Shown here in pieces: positions 11,313 through 22,700 of a stretch of DNA of 64,000 bases (position 1 is the first letter of the stretch; every line of letters starts with the position of its first letter). The notes under the pieces are model-generated. The model did not search any database. It worked only from the letters and a program-made list of their open reading frames with translations, and was not told the origin of the DNA. Source of the stretch: Pyrrhosoma nymphula (Eukaryota; Arthropoda; Insecta; Odonata; Coenagrionidae); the NCBI GenBank assembly GCA_963573305.1, contig OY754337.1, positions 50,357,164 to 50,421,163 on the forward strand, read 5' to 3'. The position numbers were made by a program, and so were the translations under genes.

Positions 11313-12575
11313 ATTTATTACACCGGATCTAAGCAAACTGAGCATTGCCAAGGGGCGACTTTGAGTAAATTGTATTTTAGTAACTAGAATTTGAGGGTTT
11401 TTATTTTTTGCACAAACCGTTGGTTTAGTACAAAGTACGAGGGTACACGAATCTTGCGCATGTATTTTATTATTTAACCTGTTTGAAATGTATGTAAATC
11501 CCGTATGTTAATATTTGTTGTTATTATTTTCATGTTAATACTTTTTTACCCTCCTTTTCCTTTTTGTTTCATTTCCTTTTGGTAATTTTTTCAATGTAAA
11601 CATTTCTTTAAAACCAAATTTAATGTACTTTATCTAACAACGACAACAATAACATGTAAACAAACTACTACACCTGACGATGGCAAAAATTGGTGAAACG
11701 CGTTGTTTTTAAAAAATAAAAAGTGTAGAAAAGTACAAAACATTATTGAAATGGATATAAAAAGATTCTACAAAGTAGAGCCTAAGCTGTGGATTTTACG
11801 CGTTAATGCTGGCTTCGTCAGTTTTATGCTTTTTTTGAGGTCACATTGGAACAAATTGTGCACTTGGGAAAATCGAGGTAACTTTTAATGTTTGAGCGGA
11901 GTCAGCTCTGAGAAAGGCTATTTTTGAATTCACTTCGGATTACCTTCACCTCGGATTTGACTTCACTTCTGAAAAGTTAATGTTAGTGGAAGTCTCATGA
12001 AGGTTTTAGAGGTACGCCATCAAATACGTATATACAATTGAATTATAAACCTTAGAGCACCAAGATTTCGCGATTTTCTCGTTTCAATTCAGGTAATTGT
12101 TTGATAGGAGTTGAAATTCCAAATAACAAAGGATATTTTTACGTCATATGAGAATTTGAGAACTTTTTTAAGAATCGTAGAAGTAAACTTTTGCCGCATA
12201 CCGCGTTTCTGTGCCCTATTTTTTGTGGATAATCAATTACGAAATCGAATTATGTTAAGGCCAATTTGTACGTTTCGCGTCATTTTCCCTTACATCACTC
12301 TAAAAGAAATTGGCATCAACCCATTTGCTTCGGGTTTGCGGGAAAATGACTTCTGCGGGCGGGCTACTTAAACACAAAATAATGTAAAATTTTCGTGGAT
12401 GTGCCGCTCAATTTCGAAATTCCTTGGAACTTTGTTTACGTAAAGAAAAACTCTCGAACAAAAACAGCGTCATTCTATTAAACGGTGAAATTTTTCAAAT
12501 AAAATAGTTAAACATTTCTGAAAATAGGACATCAAAATAATCCTTTTTCGGGGATATTTCCTGAATGTTACAAGG
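11313..12575. other. intergenic; one degraded hammerhead-like word
   Basis: No gene is seen. At 11671-11706 the sequence cacctgacgatggc..ttggtgaaacgcgttg has the order CTGANGA...GAAAC with a CACC/GGTG pairing, reminiscent of Penelope-associated hammerhead motifs. The remaining helices are not evident. Confidence 0.25.
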
Positions 12576-12579
12576 TACT

Positions 12580-13008
12580 TTTAAGACCAGTCCTACGAGT
12601 ATGGATAAAAGACCATAATAGCTGCCAATGAGATTTTTAACTAGGTTTGTCGATCGGCAATACAGCTGATTAGTTGATTTGCTCCCTAGTGCTTGTTTTA
12701 AGTCTGCGAAGCAGTACTAACAGAACCTCTTGCATTTTGTCCTGTATCACTCTTGTATTTCTGTGCATTTATGTAGTAGGTGAATCATACTAATATAAAT
12801 ATTTTCTCCAACATTGGTAGTATCCTGTAGTGTAGTGCATGTTGGTGAAATTTCACATCCTGTCAAGTATTTGCAGGTTTTTGTGAACTCAATAAAAGTC
12901 GTAGTGTCATTAACCTTGTTATGGTATAGTGTATGCATGCTGGTGATAACTCACTCGCTGTCATTCACGCTTGAAGTGCCAAACAGGATATTGTGAAGAT
13001 GTAGATGT
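12580..13008 (+). mobile_element. family-1 LINE 3' UTR, old copy
   Basis: Collinear with the 3' UTR of 6926-7368: ggataaaagaccataatagc, aactaggtttgtcgat, the tcctgtagtgtagtgcatg block and the terminal gaagatgtagatg. The hairpin is mutated (gtcattcacgcttgaagtgc). Confidence 0.65.
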
Positions 13009-13279
13009 GTGATCTAAAAAATAGAAAAATGTTTTACATGCGTTATTATCGAAAGTTATGTACATTTGCCCATCTGCGTGGTTGGAGAGGGATTCGTGAT
13101 GTACGCCTAGTAGCGTCAATTGGGAATTAGCGAAGTTTCTCCCTACATTGAACTGCGAATCGATAGATAGCACTCTAAAGACTTCAATTACCTCACATAC
13201 AGTGTATTGAACTGTTTCATGAACGCTACGAGCTTTTGGTTGGGAAAAATATCTTAACGGGGAGGTTAGCAGTCAACAA

Positions 13280-13301
13280 AATGTATGTATGTATGTATGT
13301 A
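13280..13301. repeat. ATGT microsatellite
   Basis: Five consecutive ATGT units. No further structure around it; 13010-13800 otherwise holds nothing recognised. Confidence 0.9.
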
Positions 13302-13806
13302 CCTAAACGCGCGAAACTTTCTCCCGTAGAGATCGAATTTTCATTTTTCCTTCCTTGTTTTATTTTTATGGAACTACAAAATTCGCTGTTTTTGGAAACT
13401 TGTTCTTGAAGACGTTGTGATAGACTAGACCGGCTGAGGAAGTCATTCAATTCTTTGTTAAGTTGACCAAGTTGCTATTTTCATTATAGAATGAGGATAT
13501 TCCTCCAAGAAACGCTTGCCACCACTGCACTGTCATCAAATAGAGATTATCTTTTCTTTAATGGCATAAGGAGCAATCGCCGCAGCAAATTCATGTTTTA
13601 TTTTTGTCATGGTAGTACTAAACCTACAAATATTAGTATTCTTTACATTACTTTACATGGTTCTTGTCATATTTTATTATAAGATCTGTAAAATAAATGA
13701 CAGAATTCGTTTATGGAACTAAGTTAACTTGATTTTCTTAGATACCGTTTTACGTAGTAACATGCGTCGTGATGGGTGATCCACATCCGACATAGCGAAA
13801 CTTGTT

Positions 13807-14090
13807 GGCATCTACGTCTACAAAATATCCTGCAAGCCACCTCAAGGGTGTATAGCAGGGGGTGAGTAGTCACCAACATGCATTACACGAAACCCTAAAG
13901 TTAGTGTATCTGCGACTAATGTTGCACTAGCATAAATCGCTAATGCCTTTCACGAGGCGAAGGCTCACAATCATGCTGTACGCCACAGATAGACTACCAA
14001 TGTTAGAGGGATCGATAGTATTTATGCATATTGCAACTACAAATACGGGCAGAGATTCAAGAGCTATGGCGAAAACATGCTGTAAGGCAT
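13807..14090 (-). mobile_element. family-1 LINE 3' UTR
   Basis: The minus-strand copy begins with ctacgtctacaaaatatcc, carries the tip hairpin, then caccaacatgcattacac and later gctaatgcctttcacgagg and the gggatcgatag block. It is 5'-truncated within the 3' UTR. Confidence 0.75.
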
Positions 14091-14156
14091 GTGGAACTCG
14101 CCAGCGGAGCGTTTCAGGTCACTGAGAACGAATTAAGCGTTGATGAGCGGGCAAAG

Positions 14157-14215
14157 TTATCTACATCTACAAAATACCCTGCAAGCCACCTCAAGGGTGT
14201 GTGGCAGGTGGTGGA
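14157..14215 (-). repeat. LINE 3' tip only
   Basis: Nearly perfect consensus tip: tctacatctacaaaatacc, ctgcaagccacctcaaggg and tgtgtggcagg. It is only about 60 bp long. It lies 70 bp beyond the 13807-14090 copy in the same orientation. Confidence 0.75.
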
Positions 14216-14329
14216 AAGGCTCAGTTGGTTACATCTAGAGAGAACCTGAGGATCTTTATCCCTCCTCTCTTGTATGATCTCCTATCCCTTACGTAATTTT
14301 CTGTACGAGCGAGTGCTACCAAGTTATTC

Positions 14330-14575
14330 TACTCATATACCCTCCGAGCCACTACGGAGGCGTGTGGCAGGGGTCGTTAGGACACCAACCGTGAAAGGGG
14401 AGGGAACAAATCTAGAGATATATCGTGGGGTTAAAATAATATCCCCCTTACACGGAAACTCGTCTAATCTGAATTGTTCAAGTAACTTAAGTTTAGCGCT
14501 TAACCTCGGAATCTCTAGTGGTTCCCTACGAAGTCCCTTTTTTATTACTTGAGATAAAGTTAGAACAGAAACTAG
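14330..14575 (-). mobile_element. family-2 LINE 3' fragment
   Basis: The minus strand encodes a diverged GLRREPLEIPRLSAKLKLLE and PRYISR, which aligns with LGWKPLETWRLRARLRLLEQ and PHYVSR in the copy at 57480-58010. It then reads ggtgtcctaacgacccct and the tip. Confidence 0.6.
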
Positions 14576-14914
14576 ATATCTATTTAAAATCAGAAGATTC
14601 CTGAGAAATTGAGAGAAATTTGTACATGATGGAGAAATAAGCCGTGCAATTTTCCACAAAAAACTTTTTTTTTGTGGGAACAATTTTCCTAAATATTATA
14701 ATAGGAAAATCAGATGAGGAAAATATGTTTTGATTTTAATTTGACGTCACGACCTTGCTAGTCAATAGGGCGGCTTAAATTTTGTTGTTTGGGATAATCG
14801 ATCGCATTCAAATATTTGCTCTAGTCTCCATAGTAACCGAGTTTTCGTTACGTTGCTTGCGTACGCGAGGCAAAATTAATGGACATGGCATGGCATTAAA
14901 GGCATGTGCGTGCG

Positions 14915-14966
14915 TGCGAGTACATCACCCCGTGTCACATACCCTTGAGGTGGCTTGCATAGACAT
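14915..14966 (+). repeat. LINE 3' tip, decayed
   Basis: Reads catcaccccgtgtcacatac, ccttgaggtggcttgcatag. The GTAGAT tail is not preserved. Confidence 0.5.
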
Positions 14967-14969
14967 AAG

Positions 14970-16684
14970 GCAAACGTCGCATGGTTTCGTGCCCGCGACC
15001 TAAGGGTAGTCAGGACGGTGCGTTACCACCTCTGCTGCCGATACAAATTTAATTTCCGCAGTTTACCAATTAAACTTACGATGGGGAGATTTCAGCAATG
15101 AAGAGATGTAATTCCGGGTACGCATGTGATTTGCCCGGGCAGCGTAAAATACTGATTGTAATAATGAGGATAGTCGGCGGCCATATCCATTGTTGCGTCT
15201 ACTCGCATAAGCACAAGGACATGCCTCGTGCAAACGGGCCCTCAACACGAAATCATCTCTCCCTACGTTATCTCCAGCTCGCTGTAACACACTTTCAACC
15301 CGCCCCTGCTTCTGCCTTTCCCCCTTTCGTCCGGGGAAATTGAATACGTCCTCACATCTTATGGGGTTTAGGTTGCCGTGAGAGAGCTTGGACCACATGG
15401 CGGGGGAAGAGACGCTTGCCGGTCGTTGCTCAGGCTTGAGCTGTGTTCCGAGGCGAGCATACCGCTTGCTCTTCGCAGCCTGTCGCCTGCTTTTCCCTCC
15501 GCGCGTCTCAATGCTCCAATCGCCATGTCTGAACATGCTAGATGAGAGTGCTCCCGTAGCCTCCATCCCTAACCCCCAAAAAAGGACTACGTGGAGTTCT
15601 GTAATCCTGGGATGGCAGCGATGCGGTGATGCCTCACTTTCGGTATTGGGCGTCGTCACAACTTCTTTATTTCTTTCAGGAATCAACTTTGCACAAGGAA
15701 AACGGTCATAGAACCCGTTTTAATGATGACAAAAATATCAGATAGTTAGATTCTCTAATGAGTAACAAAGCTCCTAAACAATTTTCATTTTATCATATAA
15801 TAACACGTTTTTCCTGCTGAGGTCCTATTCCTAAATCCGAGAGTGAGGAATTGATATTTGCTCTTTGGTGACACATGGATAATAGTATCCCTCAATTAAA
15901 GGCATTCATCTCTCTGTCATTAAACATAGCAGACTAGCAAAAATATCAGAGACGCGTGATCAACTTGGTCTCAAATATTCTCGTGAAGCTGGCTTCAAGA
16001 ACATCATCAAAGAATTAACCCGGACCCGGAGTAAAGCGGCAGAGCGCGAAAGCAACGAAAGTGAAAGTCCATCTCATCGAAATTGTACGGGAGATTGGCT
16101 ATCGTCTATGTTGGGCAGCTGTTTGGAAATAATTCTGGGGGTGATTTTTTCATAAAATTAGAACTTTTGATTAGTTTACGGCTTGGGACTATTCTTTTTG
16201 ACCAAATTATGCATTCACGTCCTTCGGTCCGGCAACGCCGCTGAGAAAGGCAGTTCAAATTGGTTCAAACCGGCAAATAAGAAATCGATATATAATTTCC
16301 AGTGCGCTTATTTCGATGTGTTTCAACTCACATAAATTTCTCATAAATCTATAGCACCAAAATAAAAATGCTAAAATAATTTAGCATCCCAAATAAATTC
16401 GCCCGCAATTTGCGACTGAATATTTCGGATAAAAAGTTGACAGCGCGGCAACAGTGCCCTACAGAATCCACATCCCGCCAACGAGGAAATCGATATGGAT
16501 GACAATTGAAGGTGTTGGAGCGCATTGGAGTGAATATGTAATCTATTGTTTTAGAAGAATGTAAACAATCAGTGGCAGTAAGACGTCCTGTTGATTTCTG
16601 AATGGCTATGCATTTATTATGCTGTGTTTTTAAGTGCTTATAGCCTCCATAATTTATGCTGCACATTTAAATTCTGCATTTATT
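14970..16684. other. CpG-rich 5' flank of DUS4L
   Basis: 15060-15710 is noticeably GC- and CpG-rich and is open in several frames at once. The longest is a 207-codon minus-strand frame (15686-15063) that matches no family I recognise. 15711-16684 is plainer DNA leading to the DUS4L ATG. No TATA box is evident at a suitable distance. The region may contain the DUS4L promoter, or a 5' exon of a divergent gene. Confidence 0.4.
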
Positions 16685-16764
16685 ATGGAGCGTTGCGATA
16701 TTTTGGAACTGTTTCATGACAAGAATGTGGTTAAGGTGTGTGCACCAATGGTGCGATATAGCAA
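16685..16764 (+). CDS. DUS4L: DUS4L exon 1
   Basis: Encodes residues 1-26 plus two bases of codon 27, starting MERCDILELF and reaching the CAPMVRYS motif of the Dus active site. It ends at a consensus donor, gtgagt, at 16765. The first intron is only 86 bp, unlike all the others, so exons 1 and 2 are effectively a single unit near the promoter. Confidence 0.93.
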
Positions 16765-19700
16765 GTGAGTTTCGCATCATGACCCAGTATTATACTGTGA
16801 ACAATTGAAAGTAAAACTGAAATGATGTTTTCATTGATTCAACCTTCCAGATTGCCGTTTAGGATGCTAGTAAGAGAGTATGATACTGATGTGTGTTTCA
16901 CTCCAATGATTATGTCAGATTCATTCGTTCAGTCCGGAAAGGCTCGTGACAATGAATTTAAGACATGCGAAGGTAAAAAGTGGTTTGTAGTTAGTCTTCG
17001 TATTTGTCATGAAATTATCTTTGCTGTTCCTCATTGTCTGCCGTTGAAAAATTAAAGGCCCTTGCGTAGTATTTGCATTCATCGGGGTAGTAGAAATGGG
17101 TTTTTATGATATTTTTGGAGATCGTTGAGAATTATTAATTTGATAGCCTAAGGGCTCTGCAGCCAAAGGAAGTTTTTGGATAACCATAAACGGAATGGCA
17201 GTAAATATAACGAAGGACAAATACCGGAATGGCTGCCGGCAAATTGCCAATCTATTTAAAATGCCGATTGTAGACATTGATGCCGTTAGGAGTAAATCAT
17301 GGTAAATATTCGCCTGACAGTTCCATACACCACATCATACAGTCCAGGATACAATATTTTGCACGAGTTGATTAGTAAATCACCTAGTTACCAAAGGTTG
17401 GTGAAACCGAACCTACTATTCGTTGGAGTAACCGCCTTGTTCTGCACACATGAAATGAAGTGCATATTTCCTTTAGATGATTGGCATATGCTACCATTTT
17501 AAGGAGTATCATTGGATACTCTTTAATTGCTCAGGCGAATATTTACTCATGTTAGCATTCATGGTCTTAAAAGCAAAACGTGTCTTGATTGAACCTGTGG
17601 GAGGCATTCAGAAATACTTAGTGAGTTAGCTTCCGGATTTTATTAAGAATACTCTGGTAGTGCAGTTTGATATATCCATAAGGTTGCCTTTTTGAAGCCT
17701 TGAAATGAAACATGACTTATAAGTCAGTATCTCAGGTGAAATGCATGCATTGGAATGACAAACATTTTTGTGGAGTGCTGTGGAGGTGATAACTTCCTGA
17801 CCATTGTTAAATCACCCATGAGTGTACGCAAAGTAGGTGGATATCAGCCCTCTTATTCAGAAGTATGTGCATTTCATAAGCCAGGGTATGGTGCTACTTA
17901 TCTCTGGGCTGCACTGAATGGTACAGACCCCACTGGTGCGGCCCGCCCGCAAGAGTGCGCGTGGGTGGGAATCACTGCCAGGGCAATAGATGGTGTGCGT
18001 GGTGTTTATTACAGGCTTTTGGGGGGAGCGTGGGGTTTGCCTGTTGTGGCCCTTTGACCACGTCGCCATCATGCCCTTGGGTACCCCGTCTGTCCCTGCT
18101 ACCTAACTCCCAACCTTCAGTTCCCCTTGTTCGTTCAAATCCAATTTCTCCATGCATAACTAAAAATGTCCTGCAGTGTACCCATCGTAAACTCTTCATA
18201 CATCCTAACCTCCTTCACGGCTTCCATGATCGTCACTCTTTTCTGTACATCATGCCCAACATTCTCCCCTCCTCTGCTCTCTTCAACAGCCCATTACACT
18301 TAATTATACTCTTCAGCCCCTTCCTCTGCTTGTTTCAAATTTCCTCCAAAAACCTTCCCTTATTGACCATATTCAGCACCACCTCATTCTCCTCCTTCAC
18401 TCCAACCTGTCTACCTCCCTATCATTTCCTTACCCACTTCTTGAAAGCTGTTATCTTTTTTGATCTTCATGCTTCTACTTCGAAACACCTTATGCCATCA
18501 ATAAAAATGTGCAGAGTGCCCACGAGAGTTTTTATTGTGGACTTGGGAAGGAAGTTGGAAAGAGGAATAAATGATAAAAAATATACTCCTAATTTAGGCT
18601 TGAAACTTCCAATGGTTGTTCTTCAAAACTTTGAATCAATGAAAGACATATTCAGAGTTGGAAGGAGGCTTTCCATTTATTTACATCCAGGGATGGAATT
18701 GAATTTTTCCGGGTTGACTGCCACTACTATCCACAAAAAGTTGGTAATCATGGTGATAAACCCAGAGGATCAAATTCTTCTCAATAAAGCCTTCGCATAT
18801 GCCTTTGCTTAAACTCAATTAAAAACTTAGTTGCAAAGATCTCACACTTGAGGAGAAAATAATTTAACGAACTTGTTGTGATGGGAAAATTACAATAATG
18901 TTAGTTGGTGGGTGGATCTTGTGGTTTCCAAGTTTTCATTGTGTTGTCTATCTCGAGGGAAATACTTGGCTGAGTATCCTGCTGGCTTCTTGAGGTCCAG
19001 TTGACTTTACAGACAGGTCATTCCATGTCAAATCAACCATTGAATTTACCTGACCCTCTGCGATTTTGATGAAAAGTGGTAAGGTTGTTGGCCCTACAGA
19101 GAAACTAAATAATACCAAGTATTACACCCCTGGGCCAAATACTTTGTTAGAAAATTGGGTCTAAAAATGGCCCAAAAATCAACTTTTAGGTCTGCAGTTC
19201 ACCTTTTAAATTACCGTAACTCGGATACCAACACACTTAGAGAGTTGTGTGTGGTGTCAATTTAAATCTCTTGGAATTGCCTTTCATTTGATATGTCACA
19301 TGCTGAGGTTAAAAATAATTATAGGTCAAGGTACACATAGTTTGACCTTGAATAATGAAAAATGGGATATTTAATTTAGCTTAATTTTTTTTTCATAACA
19401 ACATACATATTTCATTAATATATGTACCAACTTTCAAAGTGGGACTCCAAATACGATAGGAGATACGAATTTTCTTGTACACCTAGGACACCTGAAAAAA
19501 ATTTTTAAGCTTGTTCACTAAAAATTGTATGCAAAAAGCTATTCATAAAAGTAGGTTTATTATACCTTCATTCACTCACTGGACAACTGAGTTCCCAGAT
19601 CTGATCTTAGATATTCCTATTTCATTAGTATGGACTGTAGTCTGTTGGCTGCTTCTTGAACTTCTGTGTGTGTCAAACTATATAGGTTCATCCTGTTGGG

Positions 19701-22700
19701 CATTGCAGATCTACTTTTGAGAAAACATCTACTGTTTGAACCCAATGGATATCAGGTTTCTGTGGCTGGACAAATGATGTTGCTGGTCCAGCAGGTTGAA
19801 GAAAACTTATCTTCACTTGTTTTTCATTGTCACTTTCTAATACAACACCTAACCACCACTGTTTATCATAAAGGCATGAAAAAAAGTCTGTGGTGACTAA
19901 TATTGAGTTCTCCTTCTGTGACAGTAATTCTTTCTTCTCTGGTTATACATGGAAAAGAATACACTTTGGTACTTAATTTTTGTTTTGATAATGGAATCGC
20001 CACATGAATCTTCTGAGTCCCTGGAATTGTTTGCGACTCTGTAAATCGTTTTTTGAAAAATATTTCTTCTTGTTCATAATCTGCGTTTGTTTTGTAAATA
20101 AATGTAACTGTTGTTATGTGTTCTGCTCCCCACTGGAAAATTTGACGTGTCATAAATTGATATTCATATGGCCGCTGTAGGCTTGCTCGAGCAGCATGTC
20201 TTTTTACAGTGCCACCTACACCATCACAAGGTCCCTTTCCATGTGATGTGGCAAAGTAATGCCACTCTGCTTGTACACCAAAATCTTCCTCATGGTTACA
20301 CAGGCTGATGAAGTTTTTTTCAGTTTTAGTATTGTGCTGCAGCACCTTCAGAGAAAAAATATATCTTACGTAGTTTTCCATCAGATATTATACTTAGGAA
20401 CTTCATTAGCTCCCTTTGAATCAAATAATCAGCAAAAGTATCATGCCAAAGGTAGTCAGATATTATGACTACATTTCATGTGTAATATTTGATTCACCAT
20501 TACAAAGGTAAACAACAAAAGGATGAATCGTGGCTTTGGAGTTATTCCAGTGTAAGCCTTGATATTCATCCTGGAGAACAAAAGAATAATTTTCAGCAAA
20601 ATAACATAACAAGAAACTACCCAACTTGTAGGTTTGACTTGACACTTGTTTGAAATGCTGTTTGCTGTGAATCAATGAAATAATGGCGAAGGAGTACATT
20701 CAGCTTTTCTATTAAAGTCTCTATGTACTTGTCTGTGAGTTTTGAAATTGTTTCAAGTGTAGACCTGTCTACACTTGAAATTAAAAAAACTGCCCACTGT
20801 TTGAAAATAATTGAATCAACTAAGTTTTCTTTCATTCCACGGCTTTTACGTTCCTTTACTGGAGAGGAACCTGGACAAAACTCAAAATATCCCAAAAAGC
20901 ACTTGAGGTTGAATAGGAGTACATATCATTCTCGAAAGGCAATCTTTGTATGTTTTCAAAGGGGTTTCATCACTTTTAGTTAATTCACTAATATTGCCTC
21001 CTAACAACATCAGTTTTACATTTTGATGTATTGTACACAGCTCTGCAAATTTAGAAAATCCAATCTTTAGTTTGGGATATTTTTGTTTTAATGTGTTAAA
21101 TATTTCTCTAAGATTGTTCAACACAAGCCTCTTCTGAACATGTACATACTTAAGCATTCTCTTGCTGTACAGAAACAAAATCTTTCTTTCCTGGCCTTAA
21201 CCTATTCACTTATTCAGATTTATAGAAGTCTTTAACTATAGTGTCACAACTTCTACAGATAATGGCTTTCCAGGTTTGGGATTTGGTGTTGCCGTAATCC
21301 CCTGTTATTTGATTAACTGTTTAGCTTTACGTACCATGAAGTTAGATACATTAAACTCTTGCTCTATTTTGTTAAAGGTCCAACTCTTGGGAAGTATGGT
21401 TAATATTAGAATATTCTCACTCTTGCTTGTACTTGAATTTTTCTTTCTACTGGTTAATGATCTCATCTTCATAATTTTCTCTTTTATCAATTTCAGAATC
21501 CTCTATGTGTAACAATTTTCTCTTAACAGCACTACTGATCTTTTTAGCCTTTTTCATAGGATATCTTATTTGAGACATACATTTTTTAGATATAGGAGAC
21601 TCTTCAATCACTATCAAACTTTGGTTCAGAGTTTCCAAACCTGTTTAACACTGAACCAATTTTTATTCAGTGTACATATATATCTTCTTGAAAACTAGTG
21701 TTAGGACCAAGTGAATGAGGACTAGAATCAGAACTCACCACTTGTTATTTTGGGTTATGCAGTTTATTAACTTTTTTCCTGCACCCTTCACATACTTTTC
21801 TTCCTATTTCAAAAGCTGACATCTTATTAATCATACCTTTTATGATTAACCCCTTACCAGGTTTTGTAGAATGCTTGTCATTCTTAAATAGATTTGAGCA
21901 ATAATTTGAAAAAGGCCTCACTCATTGTGCATTGGAATACAAAATACAGGTTGTAATTGATGAGTTCCAGTGTCCTAGGTGTACAAAAAAATTCGTATCT
22001 CCTGTCGTATTTGGAGTCCCACTTTGAAAGTTGGTACATATATTAATGAAATATGTATGTTGTTATGAAAAAAATTAAGCTAAATAAAATATCCCATTTT
22101 TCATTATTCAAGGTCAAACTATGTGTACCTTGACCTTTGACCTTTTATTATTTTTAACTTCAGCATGTTACATATCAAATGAAAGGCAATTTCAAGAGCT
22201 TTAAATTGACACCACACACAACTCTCTAAGTGTGTTGGTATCTGAGTTACGGCAATTTAAAAGGTGAACTGCAGACCTAAAAGTTGATTTTTGGGCCATT
22301 TTTAGACCCAATCTTCTAACAAAGTATTTGGCCCAGGGATGTAATACTTGGTATTATTTAGTTTCTCTGTAGGGCCAACTACCTTACCAATTTTCACCAA
22401 AATCGCAAAGGGTCAGGTAAATTTTGCTATTTTTTGGTTAATTTGACATGGAATGCCCAGACTCCAGTTGACTTCTTAGATATAGCTTCAGGTCCAGTTA
22501 ACTAGACCTAAAGGAGAAACTGGAAGGTCCACCCTCCCAAATGCGCGTCGAGGATTCCTACATCACAATGTGTATCAGTGTAACCCCAGTAAAGCCAGCC
22601 TCGTCTCTGTTGAACAGGATTGTCGTAGGCAGTTTCATTTGTCATATGTTCTCTTAACTATGCTATGATGATCAAGTTAGGGTTTCTTTGCTAGTCAAAC

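Larger units (their letters stand above)
19016..22457 (-). mobile_element. DNA transposon with ~480 bp terminal inverted repeats
   Basis: The left arm 19016-19491 and right arm 21971-22457 are inverted copies, both starting (g/t)cattccatgtcaaat at the outer edges. The interior holds a decayed minus-strand transposase in several frames (21638 down to 19866). It includes MVRKAKQLIK (helix-turn-helix-like start), YFAENYSFVLQDEYQGLHW, and NHEEDFGVQAEWHYFATSHG followed by KGPCDGVGGTVKR. I recognise this as a widespread arthropod/mollusc transposase family, but I cannot name its superfamily. Frame breaks and stops make it inactive. The flanks carry cagac on both outer sides, a possible 5 bp target duplication. 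It lies inside DUS4L intron 2, antisense to the gene. Confidence 0.8.

Noticed and set aside
11671..11706. Hammerhead ribozyme
   Set aside because: Only the CTGACGA and GAAAC words are present. Stem II does not pair and no closing arms are seen, so it is recorded only as a degraded motif.
2430..14575. CRISPR-like or satellite array from the recurring GCAAGCCACCTC word
   Set aside because: Copies are in both orientations, irregularly spaced and attached to LINE sequence, so they are dispersed 3' ends.
15388..15711. 107-codon + strand frame in the GC-rich block
   Set aside because: Opposite strand of the 207-codon frame. High GC makes both strands open; no homologue recognised.
16973..17053. 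Extension of DUS4L exon 2 through the intron to a stop at 17053
   Set aside because: It would truncate the protein before the catalytic cysteine, and the extension does not match the family, whereas exon 3 continues it exactly in phase.
17755..18480. Long + strand open frame (100 and 285 codons overlapping)
   Set aside because: It is mostly antisense to a minus-strand LINE tail, begins with non-ATG codons and does not match any family. It lies in DUS4L intron 2.
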